Source: Agarophyton chilense (Eukaryota > Rhodophyta > Florideophyceae > Gracilariales > Gracilariaceae). Taken from it: a stretch of DNA of 64,000 nt. This document shows positions 9,328 to 19,815 of this stretch, in pieces. The DNA lies in NCBI GenBank assembly GCA_030374765.1, contig JARGXX010000019.1, forward strand, positions 32,746 through 96,745. The letters run 5' to 3'. A program made the translations under genes and the position numbers. Below the pieces are notes generated by a model. It did not search any database, was not told where the DNA came from, and saw nothing but the letters and a program-made list of their open reading frames with translations. Numbering within the stretch: the first letter of the stretch is position 1; each line of letters begins with the position of its first letter.

Positions 9328-12300
9328 TTGCTTGGGAAAATGAGTTCGATAAGTTTGGGTGCGAATAGAAGGTGAAACTTGTCGCATTCAGAAGATTGAA
9401 CAAAATACGAAGCGAAGCACTTTGGAAGGGACCAGGAGTTATTTGGGTTTGAGAATTGAGGATTGTATTGGATCAAAATAAGATGAGAGGAAAAGAACGA
9501 GTATAGTGGGAATTCTTGCGCAAGTATAGGGGCCTTGGAAATTATTTGGCCAGCGATTGTTCAAAAGCAGTCAGCAGGACACAAAAGTTGAACAGCTGCA
9601 ACAAGTATATACTGTTTTTGCTTCATGAAAACGAATGGAGGCGAAGTAATACGCTCTTGAAGAAAGAAGTGGAGCCGATGTTGGCCTCTGAGGGGGAGAA
9701 ACAACCCCCTTGATAAACAGGCTAGAGAAACAGTTATCTTGACGCTCAATGACACACAGGTTGCGGGGGATACGCGTGAGGCAACGTATACTTAGCGCGC
9801 TTTGACCAAGGTCCCTCTTTTTTTCGGTACCGAATGGCTTCGCTGCTGTGGCAGGATCAATTTGAATTTTATTTAGATTCAACATTACGTTCTGGCTGGC
9901 AGAAAACCCGCGCGCCAATCATTTTTTCGCGTTTCCTGTATCATCTATCTACCTTTGTACCACATGCAAAAAAAAAAGAATAACCAACAGACATTGAAAA
10001 TGAGAGTTGACATCCTCGAGCTTCTCTATGAGTTATCTTTTGTTACCGTCCAGCCCATCCGTTGTAATGCGTTCGAGTGGATTTTTTGAATAAGAGACAC
10101 GAATGACGAGCCAATAGAAGATTCGGACCACAACGGAGAACTCCGTCATTGTTCAACAGTTAAACCACCCAGAAAGCTTACCTGTGCTTCATTACAAAAA
10201 CCAGTGCGTTGCCAACTATTTCGAGACTATTTGATACCTGTTTATCGCAGATCCTATTCGGCACTGTAGTCAACTTTAAATTCCATTTGCCGATGGAAAA
10301 CTTCCACAGCTAATGAATACCACGAATGCTTATTTTTGATCTTAAAGGAAGAAGCCATTGCCTTGTGAGAGTAGGTATCCCAACGAAATGACGAAAAAAT
10401 CGCAGATCTCCAAAGACGGCTTCGACAAAATGCATACTGAATATTATCGCTTTCATCTTTTTCGTTGTGGGTCTTAGAATCTATTTCTGACCTAGCCTGA
10501 AAGATATCTAAAAGATATCTATGCTGGAGACAGTTCTCTCTCTGCAAAAAGATCGCCTCCTCATTCGTGGCCCATGGTTTTATTTTCGTCCGCCCTCTCC
10601 AGAGCCTATCCTTCGAAAGATAGAACCTGAGAAGACGCTCATCATGTACCTCTTTATTTTCTCTAGTCCTTCTCACAGATCTGCGGAACATCCGCGTACA
10701 TTGTGCAATCGCCCCTTTTGGAAAGGCCAGAAATGGTTCCTCGGTCATTGCATAATTACGGCACTTACAATATATGTGGGCCAACCATACGGTGTTTTGT
10801 TAAAAGTCCCGTATTTCGATTGTGAAAGAGCTTCTTAGTGCGATGTGTTTTACATACTCTTTTTTCTATCCAATGGCTATATTATCGATGCGAACTCTTA
10901 AAGGATTATTCGGTAGCTTCAAGCTGTCCTCCGGTTCATAAACACGCATGACGATAGCTCCGAGAAATATTGTGGAGAGAAAACCAGTTCCTTTTGTTTC
11001 TCTATGACATCGACTGATGATGCTTCCTTCCAAAGATTTGGTTTTGTGAACAATTCAAACCAAAAAATATCCCCCGTGGAAAACAGAAGTTTGAAAGTAA
11101 TAGAAGAGTAGATGTAACAACTTGCATTAAAAAAAACGTTGACCACAGTAGAGAAGAAGTGCAACTCTCGAAGTTTGAACTGCAACCAAAACGTTTTGAT
11201 TGAAAGATTGAGATTATGGCACCCAATCACGGAGGAAGGCAAGGAGAAGAGGAAAATGAAGAGAGACTACGAAGGGTATCCTGGTTTCCCTGTGATTCTT
11301 TTTGTTCAATGAGAGCGATTTGGCATATGGACTCACCAGCAATGCAGGCTACCTCGATCAGGGGAACAGCCGTTAATCAAACCTTCACCAGTCCATCAAA
11401 ACACAGGCTCACGACGTTGAAAGCGGGACAAAAAACCTACGAAGCCGCAATGCGATGCAGAACGGGCAGTCAGTCAATTCATTTAGGCCTGGTGCAAGCG
11501 TGTGTAGATTCATCAAAAGCGGCGTGCGAAAACTGCCCACTTGTGTGAACCCTCAAAGAACAGAACGTCATTTTATGTTGCATATGTCGCACATCTCGTG
11601 CAGATGTCCCAGTGGTAGCAAATGTTGACCAAAGCGGCAAAGATTGTTCGAGTGCTTTCGCTCCTGGAACGCAAACCACATTTTCAATCGTCTGTGCTTT
11701 ACACACGTTTTTCTCTCAGCACCTTTTTAGCTTCGCAACTCTCGAACCAACACACGTACCATACACGAGGTACAATACCAAACAGTTGATTGTCCATAGG
11801 TTGTGCTGAAAATGACCGAAACGCGAGCCAACAAAACGAAACCCACATAGGGTTGGCCTTATCGAAAAAAGTGCTACAAGGGCACGGTGCTGTTGCAGTC
11901 ACAAGGTTAAAAAGAGATGGTTTGGAAGTGCATCGTGCAATGATGGGCCATAAAATGAGACAGTCCCTTTTTCGAAGGTGGTAGTAATAACAGCATGCAT
12001 TCAAGGTCTTTGTTGTTTCCAGAGCGCAGCGGTGGAAGTTCTGTGTGCTCTCTTTTGCTCGGATCTTTTACTTTAAGAGATGGGGCAATAGGCGGATGAG
12101 AATGGTTGACGACTGTTTGACGTTGCGTACCCTATCGTGTATTCGACCTCATATCTGTTGTTCTCGTTTCCGTTTCCCTTTGTGCCGGGAACACCGTCTG
12201 TAAGAGGTAGGCAGGCTTTTTCTCACTACTATTTGAAGTCGTTGGTTCATCCGTAGATGAATGAAAGAAACTAACTTTATGTTAAATGCCACAAGAAGCG

Positions 12301-12329
12301 ACCGTTTCGCGCGTGATACATAAAAATAT
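9328..12329. other. 3 kb without a convincing gene
   Basis: The longest gene-free stretch in the left block. The largest frames (10254-10784 minus, 176 codons; 11216-11548 plus, 110 codons) have no recognisable motif, mixed hydrophobicity and no supporting neighbours. A short doubled element (AAAGATATCT) occurs near 10500-10519. A non-coding RNA gene, a fast-evolving gene with introns or decayed sequence are all possible. Confidence 0.5.
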
Positions 12330-13367
12330 ATGAGAAGACAGAATAATGCAGAGCAGGAGATGGTGCGCATAGATGAGGAGGAAAGCAAAGAAGCGAAACG
12401 AAACAGGGAATATCTACTATTGATATTCGACCATCCATCGAAGGTAGTCGAAAAGACTTTGAAGGATTGCGGAGAGATGTACTCGTGTGCATATGATGAG
12501 TTGGTAAGAATGCATGGACATGGCACACCAGGAAGACGTGCCGTAAGAGGCGCATACGTACCACCTATAACAAGGTTGACGCCAACGGCACGGACAAGCG
12601 TAGCATGCAGTGGCACGTTGATCGAACACCAGAACGGTACTAATTCAAACGGCGACACAGTGGGCAGTTTGCCGTGGAGAAGAGCACGTGTTCAACATGC
12701 ATGCTCATACGTGGAACGTTTCAAAAGAAGAGACTGCGCCGTTCAGGAGTTTTGGCGCAGGCAATGGGGCGAGTCATATGAAGGCTTCCTGAGGGTTCAA
12801 CGCGAGCTTGGAGTTCTGCGTGATGAAATGTCCGATACGCGATGGTTTGGGGAAGAGGATGAGTACGTTTGTGATCAATCTGTGACGAGTTTGAAACAGA
12901 TGATGGGCTATATGCTGCGAAATAGTGCTGGGGAGTGGTATAAACGATGGGGTGAATTGGATTTACATCGGTTGTGTGTTCGGGACGCGCTGCATTGTAT
13001 AAATGAATTCATGAAACGGCCAGCGTGGAACGAGATGAGAATCGTGGCGGGACAGAAACAACACATGGGAGATGATCACAACTCAGAGGGCGTGCTGTAC
13101 GATTTGATACATCGTCTGTTCGACGTGGGGTGGATGACGACGGGAAGAAGGGTGGGGGCGGTTGGGGAGGATGCGGACGACGCTGTGTGCGATGAAATCA
13201 AGAGCGGGGTGGAGCGCGGCGACGTGGACGTGCGGTTCTACTCGAATGGGGCAGCCGTGCTGCTGCGGAAAGGGCGGGGCGCAACGGTGTTGCGCAGTTT
13301 GGAAAGCTCTCGCGCTTGGCACGTCAAGCGTCAACGCGCAATGCATTCGGCGAATTGGCGGCAGTAA
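12330..13367 (+). CDS. Hypothetical protein, 345 residues
   Basis: An uninterrupted frame from an ATG preceded by an AT-rich segment. The protein is polar, with many Arg, Glu and Trp residues and no signal peptide or membrane segment. The composition is soluble and mostly helical. Near residues 110-150 a segment rich in aromatic and Arg residues (FWRRQWGESYEGF) may be a folded core; a later part has LYDLIHRLFDVGWMTTGRR. I recognise no domain. Codon composition becomes GC-rich toward the end, where other frames also open. Coding status rests on length, ATG start and protein-like composition only. Confidence 0.55.
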   Translation: MRRQNNAEQEMVRIDEEESKEAKRNREYLLLIFDHPSKVVEKTLKDCGEMYSCAYDELVRMHGHGTPGRRAVRGAYVPPITRLTPTARTSVACSGTLIEHQNGTNSNGDTVGSLPWRRARVQHACSYVERFKRRDCAVQEFWRRQWGESYEGFLRVQRELGVLRDEMSDTRWFGEEDEYVCDQSVTSLKQMMGYMLRNSAGEWYKRWGELDLHRLCVRDALHCINEFMKRPAWNEMRIVAGQKQHMGDDHNSEGVLYDLIHRLFDVGWMTTGRRVGAVGEDADDAVCDEIKSGVERGDVDVRFYSNGAAVLLRKGRGATVLRSLESSRAWHVKRQRAMHSANWRQ

Positions 13368-14269
13368 ACGGAACGAAAGCGGCTGTTTGCTATGCCAAGC
13401 TGCTCGCGATGTGTAGATTTTCGAATGACAGCCATGGCGGCGGTGGCGGGGACGGGGACGAGAAGGGCAGGCAACGTGGCTGCGTGCGCGCGCTTATCGT
13501 AGAAGCCTATCTACGAAGAGTACTCCTTCAGGGGTAAGTTAAATACATTCAGACGAGCTTTCAAGGCTTACAGCGGAGCCCCGCCAGCAACTATAGTCGT
13601 CGGCACACCACGACGTGACGGGTGCACCCTAACGCAACCGGCGCACACGTGCCGCCAGCACAGGCGGACGCGCGCCACTGTCAGCCACGGGCGGCCATTC
13701 CCGCACCCGGTACGCAGCTTGCGCATTGTGCAGGCATACACTCACAGACGCTCTGTTGCTACGCCGCCATCACAGTCACACACGCAAGGGTGCTTGCTTG
13801 CCGCGCGTTGAGCGCATGATTTGTGAGCGCGGGCATCGTGTATTTGCATGGTGGCACGCCTCGCCTACTTTCGGGCGCGGCCCCTGCGACGCTGTGAGCT
13901 TTCCCTTTGCGTCATCGTCTGTTTTCGGGACCGCGTGCTTTGCCGTCGACTGTCGCTTTGTTTTCAGGCGCTTCGTGTGGCGAGGCCTGACTTGTGCCGC
14001 CAACCCGCGCCCCAAGCACGTTGGCATCTTGATAACGGCCTTTGACGCGCTGGCTCTGTGCGTGTTTCCGCACACCGCACGTATACTTCGCCTGACGCGT
14101 TCTTGTTTCGTGCCACTGCGCTTGTGCTTTTCATCGCTCAGTACATAGATGCCACCGCGCATCGCCTACACTTTGACACATCCTCCGTACCTTCGCCGCC
14201 GAGCACCCCCAACAAACACTCAACCACCTGACCACCTTCACCCAACTTTTATCTTATCTTCAACCAACC
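13368..14269. other. GC-rich intergenic region upstream of cyclin gene
   Basis: About 900 bp. Short overlapping frames exist on both strands, which is expected at this GC content, and none has recognisable features. The last 100 bp before the cyclin ATG are rich in CCA/ACC and pyrimidines, as in a leader. No known promoter element is recognised. Confidence 0.5.
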
Positions 14270-15214
14270 ATGCTTCCGTTAAACTCTCTCAAACAAACGG
14301 CGCATCTTCGTCGCGCAGCAGCCACAATCACCACTCATAATCATTCGCTCGTTGCACCCACCACCACCACCACCGCTCATCACGACACTCAGTCAACCAT
14401 ATTGTACTCTCATCGCAAACACCCATCTGTCTACTCAGACTCTTCGTCCACGCAAGCCGCTTCTGCCCAATCCATCATACACTCTTCTTCTTCGTTCGAC
14501 GATCGCCTATCATCGTCTTTATCTCCAGTTCACTCAAAAAAGTCGCGCCTAACGAACTGTGAGCTGCTCATCAGTGTCTTGGAATGTTATATGACGCTTC
14601 AAATCCGACACAACCAGAGTTTGGAAACAAATCAATCATCTTCTCTTGTGAAACAGCACCATGTCCGGCAGGAGCACTGCCTAGCCCTCAAAACTAATCA
14701 GGAACCATCTGTATTTCACGCTCTACAACCGCCGTCAATTACACCTGTTGAATACCTTCGTCGTCTTGCTCGATACGCGTTTTGCTCCCGTTCAGCTTTC
14801 ATCCTAGCCTTCTACTATCTTGACAAGATTGCCAATCTTCCGCAAGCCTCTCTAAAAGTTAATTCGCTCAGCATTCATCGGTTACTATTGACTGCCACCT
14901 TGCTGGCCACCAAAATGGTAGATGACATTCTGTACGACAACGCGCATTTCGCAAAGGTTGGAGGCTTGGACATGCAGGAACTTAACACGTTGGAACTGGA
15001 TATGCTTAACGTGCTTCACTTCGAGCTCTGCGTAAGTGCCGAACAATTCGAAGCGTTTGAGCGATCCGTTCTGAATGACGTTCTCTCCTGCGAAGACTCT
15101 CAGTTTGCAGTGTTGCACGAGCGGCTACGGAATATGGGATATGCCCCTGATGAACACCTACCGCCTTGCTCGCCTGTTTCGTCGTTGGATGATTTTACCT
15201 CCTCTGACGTGTAG
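14270..15214 (+). CDS. Cyclin of the PHO80/U-type family
   Basis: 314 residues. The first 85 are Ser/Thr/His-rich and probably disordered. The cyclin box follows from about residue 95: it opens with CELLISVLECY and an insert, then has TPVEYLRRLARYAFCSRSAF, a YYLDKIA helix, the SIHRLLLTATLLATKMVDD helix and LDMLNVLHFELCVS. These are hallmarks of PHO80-like (P/U-type) cyclins, which bind a Pho85/CDK5-like kinase and often link nutrient or phosphate status to the cell cycle. The Lys in LLATKM fits the kinase-contact Lys of cyclins. No introns. The partner kinase is not in the window. Subfamily assignment is good; the biological input cannot be read from sequence. Confidence 0.88.
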   Translation: MLPLNSLKQTAHLRRAAATITTHNHSLVAPTTTTTAHHDTQSTILYSHRKHPSVYSDSSSTQAASAQSIIHSSSSFDDRLSSSLSPVHSKKSRLTNCELLISVLECYMTLQIRHNQSLETNQSSSLVKQHHVRQEHCLALKTNQEPSVFHALQPPSITPVEYLRRLARYAFCSRSAFILAFYYLDKIANLPQASLKVNSLSIHRLLLTATLLATKMVDDILYDNAHFAKVGGLDMQELNTLELDMLNVLHFELCVSAEQFEAFERSVLNDVLSCEDSQFAVLHERLRNMGYAPDEHLPPCSPVSSLDDFTSSDV

Positions 15215-15788
15215 TTGTACCAACACTCAATGTCGGCCCCGCTGTCGCCGAGCACACCGAAGCACACTGCCCAGCCCCGATGTTGACAAAGCTAGGTCTG
15301 CGCGCTACGATATGGAAGATTTTCGAACCTCACCTACGTGGCAAGTCGGAGCGGCGCATCAACACTACTCACCTACTCACAAGCCCCTCCCCTCCGTCTC
15401 CGCCTCCGTCTCCGCCTCCGCCTCCCCTCGCAAACAAAGTTACTTAACGATTAAGAATGTGTAAAGTGAAGCGTTGGACATCGCGTCTTCGTTGTAGAAT
15501 TCAAGGCAAAACCCCACCCTCCCACCCCTCAATTCCATTGCTAAGTCAAGACAATAATGACTTGAAAACCTATAGTTAGGCGCCAGTTGACGGACAGCAA
15601 TACATGGCACGCAGCTTACAGATGGTGTTGGCACGCGCTCGAAGTGCGCACCAACACCGCCTGTCACGCGCCGCTCGCCGCGCAACTTACCGTTCGCTCC
15701 CGCGTGAGCACGGCCAGAAGCAGTCGCGCGTCCCTGGTCACAAAGCAACCCTCGATCGCCAAGCTCACACAAGCCCTCCTCGCGCTCT
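15215..15788. other. Intergenic region with CTCCGY microrepeat
   Basis: 574 bp between cyclin and PPWD1. Positions about 15391-15426 are a hexamer-like repeat of CTCCGT/CTCCGC. Otherwise no recognised element; open frames are short and shared between strands. Confidence 0.55.
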
Positions 15789-18204
15789 GTGAGGACCTGC
15801 GTTCCCATGTCAAGTGCATCATCTGCTTCCTCCCCTTCACCACTGGGCCCAGCTCATCCGCCACCCTCCCCCACGCGGTCTCCCACCCGGCCGCCTCCTA
15901 TCCAGCCGCCTCCCTCGTCGGTGGCGCCTACTACACCACCTCCTTCCTCGCCGCCCCGAAAGAAACCCCGCGTTGAGCATGTTATGCGAACTCACAATGG
16001 CGGTGCGGCATTGCCAGCACACCTTCCGAACGGCCCATATTATCAGCGGTCGTACATGATGCGTTATCCGGTCCAATGCCTGTTTACATCATCCTCATCC
16101 ATTGTAGTTGCGTCATTGGATGCCGCACTCACGTTTTGGGCGCGATCTACTACCCCGCCTGCCACTCCTTCCCACGAAGCACGTCGTGATGACACAAATG
16201 TTGTTCTTGATGGTGTGAATAACAACAGCGCCAAACTACATTTTGTGAAGCGCTTGCATGCGCACAAGCCCCCTTTATTGGCCTCTGGATTATCCAAACG
16301 TGCGGATGCTTTGCTCACAAGCAGTGTTGCTGATAGTACTCTCAAGCTGTTTTCCACCCCGACCTTCGAACTACTTCACGTTCACAATTTATCGTTCCAA
16401 GCCGGTTCCGTGTTGCTACATATCGAGTTACAATCCGCTCAAATCGCGCTTGTATCACACAAGAACTCCCCCGCTCTATCTTGTTTCACCCTACCCGAGT
16501 TGGAGTTTCGAGCTGATCTCACTTGCCCACATGCAAAACCGCTAACGCGAGCTACCTACAACCATGCTTATTCTGCAATCATATCAATCGACGAAGCGAA
16601 TGTGATTGATTATTGGGCAGTCAAACGGCAAGGAAATTCTTATCACACGTCTGTGGACATTCCCCAGCTAGAGTTTCGCTCAAAGCTACGGACTGATCTT
16701 TTTTATTTTGCGAGGAATGCGCTTGTGGCGACCAGTATGGACGTATCATCTCGCGGATCTCAATTTGCTGTTGCCGATCATCAAGGCAAAATTCACATTT
16801 TCCACTTTTTGACAGGCCATCTACGGTCTGTGATTGATCTTTCCCTCCCATCGATTCGAGCAGGTCTCACCAGCAATGCGTACGAAAACTTTGGTTTGAA
16901 TCGCAGAAACATTGACAACAGATTGGAAGCAGAACGTGTACTTAAAAAGCATGAACAATTGCAATCGCAGAACAACGTTGTGTTTGATGAAACCGGGAAA
17001 TATGTTTTATATGCTACGGTTTTAGGAATTCATTTGATCCATGTATCGTCTTGCACCACCGTTATAATATACGGATTAAATGAACATCAGTATCGATTTG
17101 TCAACGTTTCCATTTGCGCTGGAGATACTATTGACCGTGAGAATGGTATCCCCACTTCGTTGCAACCCCTCGTTGTCGCATCAGCGTTTAAAAGCCAACG
17201 AATCTTCCTGTTCGGAGCCTCCCAAGCATTCCGAAAGGGTAGAGATGTGATGAACGAACCGCTTTACACAGATTCGAAGCTACCGGCAACTCCTTCCCAG
17301 CCTTCCAAAAAGAAAGTGTCTACCGACCAACTTGTAAAACGAGTCACGCTGCACACCACTTTTGGAGACGTTATGTTGCAACTGTATGGACAACAGGCGC
17401 CCAAGACTGTGGAAAACTTTTCCACGCATGCGCGAAATGGTTACTACGATGGCGTGGTATTTCATCGTGTGATTCGAGGATTTATTGTACAAAGTGGTGA
17501 TCCGGAAGGCAACGGAACAGGTGGCGAGTCTATCTGGGGCGTGGAATTTGAAGACGAGATCAATCCTTCTCTCAAGCATGACGTAGGGATTTTGTCTATG
17601 GCCAATGCAGGACCCAACACAAACGGATCGGTAAGCTTTCCATTCTGCCTGATTCGGAACTGTTGCACATGCAGTGATTGTTGCCCCATCGTTGCTGACT
17701 CTAATGATTTTCTATCTAACTGATGCGTCCCGTCTCGACAGCAATTCTTTATCACATGTGGGCCTGCCCCTCATTTGAATGGTAAACACACCGTCTTTGG
17801 TACGTCAAAACTATCTAATGTCTGTCACGTTGGACAGTGCTGACCTCCTTAACGGGAAGAAAGAAGATAAGGAATTGACGCGTTTCTTTTATGGAGCACA
17901 GCTTAATCAGACACCTAGAACATCCTGACACTGAAGCATATCGCAACTCGCTATCATGACACTAACCAATCCTTTCGGTGTTACTCTGCCTCGGCGTCGT
18001 CTTTATCGTTCCAACATTCGGAAAATGCTCCAAAATATATTACACTAACTTTCTACGCCCAAATCTAACATTTCGTCTCTGATTCCAGGTAAAGTTATGA
18101 AAGGAATGACAGTGGTGAGACAGATTGAAAATGTGAAGGTAGACAAACATGATAAACCCTTCGACGAGGTTCGAATTGAAAGCATATCGGTGTATTCGGA
18201 CTGA
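15789..18204 (+). CDS. PPWD1: PPWD1: WD40-repeat cyclophilin (three exons)
   Basis: Peptidyl-prolyl cis-trans isomerase of the spliceosome-associated PPWD1 type. Exons: 15789-17630, 17742-17799, 18089-18204, giving 671 residues (human about 646). Introns are GTAAGC..CAG (111 bp) and GTACGT..CAG (289 bp), each with a TCTAAC branch-like motif near its 3' end. A Pro-rich N-terminus precedes WD40 repeats (about residues 80-480). The cyclophilin domain starts near residue 517 and keeps [15 protein letters not shown] and NGSQFFIT. The Trp that contacts cyclosporin in most cyclophilins is His here ([12 protein letters not shown]). Both splice joins restore the family sequence exactly, including the terminal [17 protein letters not shown] second ATG lies six codons after the chosen start and could equally be used. 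Confidence 0.93.
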
Positions 18205-18619
18205 GCACCGAGTGGATCGGGTGTAGAAAAGTGACGTGAGGACGCAATGGAAACGATGAAATGGGTTTCTGTAACTGACTAGACGCCAATGAAATTGAGA
18301 AGCAAAAACGAGCCACTACCACTGGAGCGCATGAGTACAGCACCAACCACGGTTATTGACGTTGAGTCGCTTGGTAGTTGAAGCTATCAAATACGGAGCG
18401 CATCAATGATGTGCCTCTAGACCATCCAGTGGTGTAATAGAAAGGATATTGCGGAAAATGAGCGTTATTGTAGAGATCCATTAAGGACAATCGTGTGGCG
18501 GGTCGATGGCAATTCACTCATTCGAACACATGCACAAAATGATCGTTTCTCGTTCCAACTCGTGACACTAATGAACGCAAAGGATTTTTTGATGTCAGTG
18601 GGAAAAGCGATAGTATTGC
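18205..18619. other. Convergent 3' intergenic region
   Basis: 415 bp between PPWD1 and the converging unknown gene. No recognised element or coding potential. Confidence 0.5.
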
Positions 18620-19366
18620 TCAAGGTGCATGCTGATCTGATTGAGACGACGGCGGCGGCGGTGGAAGAACGCGAACTTCATAAAATGCAGGTGGCAGGTA
18701 AAGGTTGTGGTCGAGCTCATTTTCATTGGGGAGAAGAATTCGGGTTTCGTCATCGCACTCAGCTGTTCGCAAAGGTCCATGTGTGCCAGGCTCATCGCCA
18801 TCATTTGACGGATTGACATCATAAACATCTCGGTAATCCATAGCTGACAAGACAGCGGAGGCGCCATCCAATTGCAGATAAACCCTCCTTCCAAACGAAT
18901 CTCTATAAAAATTCTCATGGCTGATTTCCCAGTCGGACAAAGGATGTACGTAAGTCTTATCAGTTGGGGAAGGCTCAGCAAGCCCATAATCGACGACAAG
19001 TTCCTTTTCGACGTCCGGATACCAAGAGCGTTCAAAGGCGTCAGAAATACCCCTCAAAAAACGCGCGCCCAACTTGGTAACACGGGCGAGCAAAGACGAC
19101 TCCACACAAGAAGCAGCAAAAGTTTCCAATGCATTGAGAAAGGCACGGTTATCCATGGTGAAGATTGTTCGCCAAGACGTGCGCGCCCCGGACCACTGCC
19201 AATTGCGATTGGCGCTGGTATGCTTCTTGGCAACGCGCACACGGCGAGGACGCGACGGCGGCCGCATCTCAGCCGAAACGCGCCGCCTGCGGGCGGTGGG
19301 AGCACATCCCACAGCCTGACTATGCTTCCCCCGACGAAACGGAAGATGCGATGTAAAAGCGAGCAT
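18620..19366 (-). CDS. Unknown protein with Arg-rich leader
   Basis: 248 residues from the ATG at 19366; a later ATG at 19156 would give 178. The first 70 residues are rich in Arg and Ser/Ala and almost free of acidic residues (for example TARRRRVSAE), like an organelle transit peptide, though this is inference. The mature part starts with a helical segment (RAFLNALETFAASCVESSLL) and is followed by an acidic region with aromatic residues (DWEISHENFYRDSFGRRVYL). It ends Pro/Ser-rich. No family recognised. It lies 450 bp downstream of SAS-6 on the same strand, with its own upstream gap. Confidence 0.5.
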   Translation of the reverse strand: MLAFTSHLPFRRGKHSQAVGCAPTARRRRVSAEMRPPSRPRRVRVAKKHTSANRNWQWSGARTSWRTIFTMDNRAFLNALETFAASCVESSLLARVTKLGARFLRGISDAFERSWYPDVEKELVVDYGLAEPSPTDKTYVHPLSDWEISHENFYRDSFGRRVYLQLDGASAVLSAMDYRDVYDVNPSNDGDEPGTHGPLRTAECDDETRILLPNENELDHNLYLPPAFYEVRVLPPPPPSSQSDQHAP

Positions 19367-19815
19367 GATACAATCGAGAGCAGTGCCGCACACCGAGGAA
19401 CAATACGGCACGAGGAAGGGTAAGGGGTGTGGAAAGGACTGGTCCGAGGAGGGCAGGGATGCGCAGGGGGTGAGTGCCTGGCAGAGAGAGGCAGCGGGCC
19501 GCGCCGCAGATTTTGCAGTTTCCACGCGTTTTCTGGCAGTGGCGATATTTTAGGGCTCTTTGGGGTCGAAAGGGTGCATGTATTTGCAAACGACCAATCA
19601 CGGCGCGACCACCACTCTCCTGCTTTTCAAGAGAGATGGCTGCTCCTCTGCGGCTAGGCATCACCACACGCGAATTTCCGTCACTTCCGAGCCACCTCGT
19701 TAAGTTTATGTAGCGGCACGATAAATCGCTAGCTACATTGTCTACGTTACAAACTATGCTATTCTCGACACAAAGATCCAGCCAATCCAGCAGGCGGTGC
19801 GCCCCGAAAACACGC
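19367..19815. other. Intergenic region between unknown gene and SAS-6
   Basis: 449 bp. It must hold the promoter of the minus-strand unknown gene and the 3' end of SAS-6. No motif recognised. Confidence 0.45.

Noticed and set aside
10254-10784. 176-codon minus-strand frame
   Set aside because: No motif, mixed composition, and no clear leader or neighbour context; could be chance in a stop-poor stretch.
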